DNA from: Aequitasia blattaphilus
GTDB taxonomy: Bacteria > Bacillota > Clostridia > Lachnospirales > Lachnospiraceae
DNA length: 64,000 nucleotides
Direction of reading: 5' to 3'
NCBI RefSeq assembly: GCF_024721305.1
Contig: NZ_JAMXOD010000011.1
Span: 1 to 64,000, forward strand
Of this stretch, positions 62,247 through 64,000 are shown piece after piece. Numbering within the stretch: the first letter of the stretch is position 1; every line of letters begins with the position of its first letter. The notes beneath the pieces were generated by a model. That model was not told the DNA's origin, made no database searches, and saw nothing but the letters and a program-made list of their open reading frames with translations. The position numbers and the translations under genes were made by a program.

Positions 62247-62957
62247 ATGGATACATCGTTTTATACGGGCATTAGAGGTGCCAAAACCCAGCAGGAAAAA
62301 ATGAATGTTATTTCAAATAATATTGCAAACGTAAATACATCAGGTTTTAAATCAAAGGATTCCGTCTTTCAGGATCTGATGTACTACAATATGCGGGATG
62401 CACAGGGCAAAAATGTTCATTTAGCAGCAGGAGCAGGGGCTCTTCAAAGTCATGTAAATACAAATTTTAGTGGTGCAGGTTTACAAGTCACCGGAAATGG
62501 GACTGATTATGCAATTGTTGGAGAAGGTTTTTTCTGTCTGCAGGAGCCAACAACAGGAGAAATAACATACACTCGGAACGGGAAATTTTCACTGTCTCAG
62601 CGAAGTGATGGATTTTATTTGGTTTCTGATTCTGGGAAACTTGTGCTGGGAAGCAACAGACAGCCGATTACCGTAAATAATGGGGAAACTTCATCTGAAC
62701 CTGGGGCATTTACTTTTCAGAATACAGATGGAATGGAGAGTATTGGAAATAATGAGTTTAGAGCAATCGATAAAAATGGTGAGCCAATCTTAAGCGTAGA
62801 AGCCAAAATAGAAAAGGGCTATCTGGAACTGTCCAATGTAAATCTTGCAAAGGAAATGGCCGATACAATTGAAGCATCCAGAGCCTATTCGTATGTTTTA
62901 AAGATGGTGCAGACTGCAGATGAGGTTGAGCAGACAATTAATGGTTTAAGGGGATAA
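62247..62957 (+). CDS. flgG: Flagellar rod/hook-family protein (FlgG/FlhP-like)
   Basis: 236 residues. FYTGIRGAKTQQEKMNVISN with NIANVNTSGFKSKDSVFQDL, AIVGEGFFCLQEPTTGEITY and TRNGKFSLSQRSDGF, and the C-terminal GYLELSNVNLAKEMADTIEA mark the family. It differs enough from the preceding gene to be a distinct rod protein rather than a recent duplicate. Confidence 0.85.
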   Translation: MDTSFYTGIRGAKTQQEKMNVISNNIANVNTSGFKSKDSVFQDLMYYNMRDAQGKNVHLAAGAGALQSHVNTNFSGAGLQVTGNGTDYAIVGEGFFCLQEPTTGEITYTRNGKFSLSQRSDGFYLVSDSGKLVLGSNRQPITVNNGETSSEPGAFTFQNTDGMESIGNNEFRAIDKNGEPILSVEAKIEKGYLELSNVNLAKEMADTIEASRAYSYVLKMVQTADEVEQTINGLRG

Positions 62958-62961
62958 ATGA

Positions 62962-63570
62962 ATGGATATTAATGAAAAGACGTTAGATGTTATCAAAGAA
63001 GTCGGAAGCATTGGAACGTCTCATGGGGCAACGGCTGTTTCTTCTCTGTTACAGCAAGAAGTAAAAATCAGCTTGCCGGATGTATGTTTTTTGGATTTTA
63101 ATGAGGCACTGCAAGCAATTGGTGATCCAGAGGAAGAAATTCTTTGTGTTCTTTCAGAACTGTCTGGTGATTTTGAAGGAATGATGCTATTTCTCATGCG
63201 TAAGGATCTAATTAATCAAATTATTGGTCCTATGTTGGGAAGAGAGATTAGTAACTATGAGGAATTGGATGACTTGTCTTTATCTGCACTGACCGAAGTT
63301 GGAAATATAGTTATTTCAGCATATATAAATGCTTTGGCTGGGTTGTCTCAAATGGATATTGGTGTTTCAGTACCTGCCATATCAAGAGAGATGTTAGGAG
63401 CAATCTTAAGTGTTCCAATGACTATGCTGGGATATGAGATGGATCAAATAATGATGGTTTCAGGAACTTTTATTATTGAGGGCACCGTTTTGGATAGTAG
63501 TTTTATTATGGTGCCAGATGCAAAATCTCTGGTGAAACTTACAAATCAATTGGTATCAAGCTATGAATGA
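62962..63570 (+). CDS. cheC: CheY-P phosphatase CheC
   Basis: 202 residues. The second phosphatase motif is complete (Glu112, Asn115 in TEVGNIV). The first is altered: Glu13 is present but the paired asparagine is Ser16 (KEVGSIGTS). CheC removes phosphate from CheY-P and binds CheD as part of adaptation. It overlaps cheD by 8 nt. Confidence 0.9.
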   Translation: MDINEKTLDVIKEVGSIGTSHGATAVSSLLQQEVKISLPDVCFLDFNEALQAIGDPEEEILCVLSELSGDFEGMMLFLMRKDLINQIIGPMLGREISNYEELDDLSLSALTEVGNIVISAYINALAGLSQMDIGVSVPAISREMLGAILSVPMTMLGYEMDQIMMVSGTFIIEGTVLDSSFIMVPDAKSLVKLTNQLVSSYE

Positions 63571-64000
63571 GGAAGTGAAAGTGGGAATTGCCGATATGAA
63601 ACTTCTGGAAAAGGAAGGGAGCTTGATTACCTATGCTTTAGGATCATGCATAGGAATCAGTTTTTATGATCCCCAGATAAAGCTTGCATCTCTTTTACAT
63701 ATTTTATTGCCGGAAGCACAAAATTTAAGCGAGACACAGGTCTATAAATTTGCAGATACCGGCATACGGAAAACCTTGAAAGAATTGCAATTGAAAGGTG
63801 GAAATAAAAGGCGGTATTTGTGTAAGCTGGCAGGTGGAGCAGAAATGTTTAAACTTTCGGGAAACAGCCCAGTTGCAAATATAGGACAGCGAAATCTGGA
63901 GAGCGTCTGTCACATTTTACGACAGGAAGGAATTTATATTGCCGCACAGGAAGTGGGTGGAAATATTGCAAGAACTATGATCCTAGAGGCAGAAACAGGA
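63563..64000 (+). CDS. cheD: Chemoreceptor glutamine deamidase CheD (partial, cut by window end)
   Basis: 146 codons are visible and the frame is still open at 64000. The catalytic cysteine is Cys29 in ALGSCIGIS, the histidine His46 in LLHILLPEA and the threonine Thr23. GGAEMF is also conserved. It deamidates receptor glutamines and is regulated by CheC from the adjoining gene. Confidence 0.93.
   Translation, partial: MNEEVKVGIADMKLLEKEGSLITYALGSCIGISFYDPQIKLASLLHILLPEAQNLSETQVYKFADTGIRKTLKELQLKGGNKRRYLCKLAGGAEMFKLSGNSPVANIGQRNLESVCHILRQEGIYIAAQEVGGNIARTMILEAETG

Noticed and set aside
61475-62957. flgF/flgG-like pair as a recent tandem duplication
   Set aside because: They share the rod-family ends but differ through the middle; this is the normal ancient flhO-flhP pair.
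1-64000. tRNA or rRNA genes, prophage or integrated element
   Set aside because: No cloverleaf, rRNA-like segment, integrase or phage structural gene was recognised.

Overview
The window is low-GC, AT-rich bacterial DNA with Gram-positive (Bacillota) hallmarks: strong AGGAGG-type ribosome binding sites, compact overlapping operons, lipoprotein signal peptides, a yaaO/holB/ricT/yabB/rsmI replication-maintenance cluster, ECF-type vitamin transporters and a Firmicutes-style fla/che operon with FliY, CheC and CheD. Together with the two-subunit LacL/LacM beta-galactosidase and the AraC/HAMP sensor regulator, this suggests a motile anaerobic member of the Clostridia, most likely Lachnospiraceae-like. 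The assignment rests on gene content alone.

Layout. 1-8.9 kb: housekeeping genes (murG on the minus strand; mtnN, pgi and a tightly overlapped operon of a PLP decarboxylase-family enzyme, a guanylate-kinase-like protein, holB, ricT, a tRNA methyltransferase and rsmI). 8.9-17 kb: an orphan sugar-ABC ATPase with a diverged signature motif, a MATE exporter behind a candidate transcription attenuator, an aconitase-family hydratase, an ECF sigma factor paired with a membrane-anchored beta-propeller protein, and bioY under a BirA operator. 17-25.2 kb: a beta-galactoside uptake and hydrolysis locus (deleted AraC-type membrane regulator, solute-binding lipoprotein, two permeases, lacL, lacM). 25.2-26.1 kb: decayed non-coding DNA. 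26.1-28.9 kb: metNIQ methionine transporter preceded by an unannotated 37-codon Met/Cys-rich leader peptide and a terminator/antiterminator pair. 28.9-30.4 kb: queT under a preQ1-I riboswitch, a VOC protein and a gene remnant. 30.5-40.8 kb: a glycosyltransferase, flagellin, cheA-W-R-B, an ylqG/ylqH-like pair, a PilZ protein and a chemoreceptor. 41-64 kb: a frameshifted GGDEF-EAL gene and one continuous ~21 kb flagellar operon from flgB to fliA, flgF/flgG, cheC and cheD (cut by the window end).

How it works together. The plus-strand flagellar operon supplies the basal body, export apparatus, motor and sigma-28. Sigma-28 then probably reads the three minus-strand promoters (flagellin, cheA operon, chemoreceptor-PilZ), which share the pattern CTTAT-N15-G(T/A)CGATA(T/A). 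CheC, CheD, FliY and a receiver-less CheB provide adaptation. In the metabolic half, several transporters have readable small-molecule control (BirA-biotin, preQ1, methionine leader peptide), and the sugar permease lacks its own ATPase, for which the orphan ATPase is a candidate.

The most unusual feature is the metNIQ leader: runs of three and four Met codons flank a Cys-Gly-Cys, followed by mutually exclusive antiterminator and terminator helices. It looks like ribosome-mediated attenuation where a SAM riboswitch or T-box would be expected.
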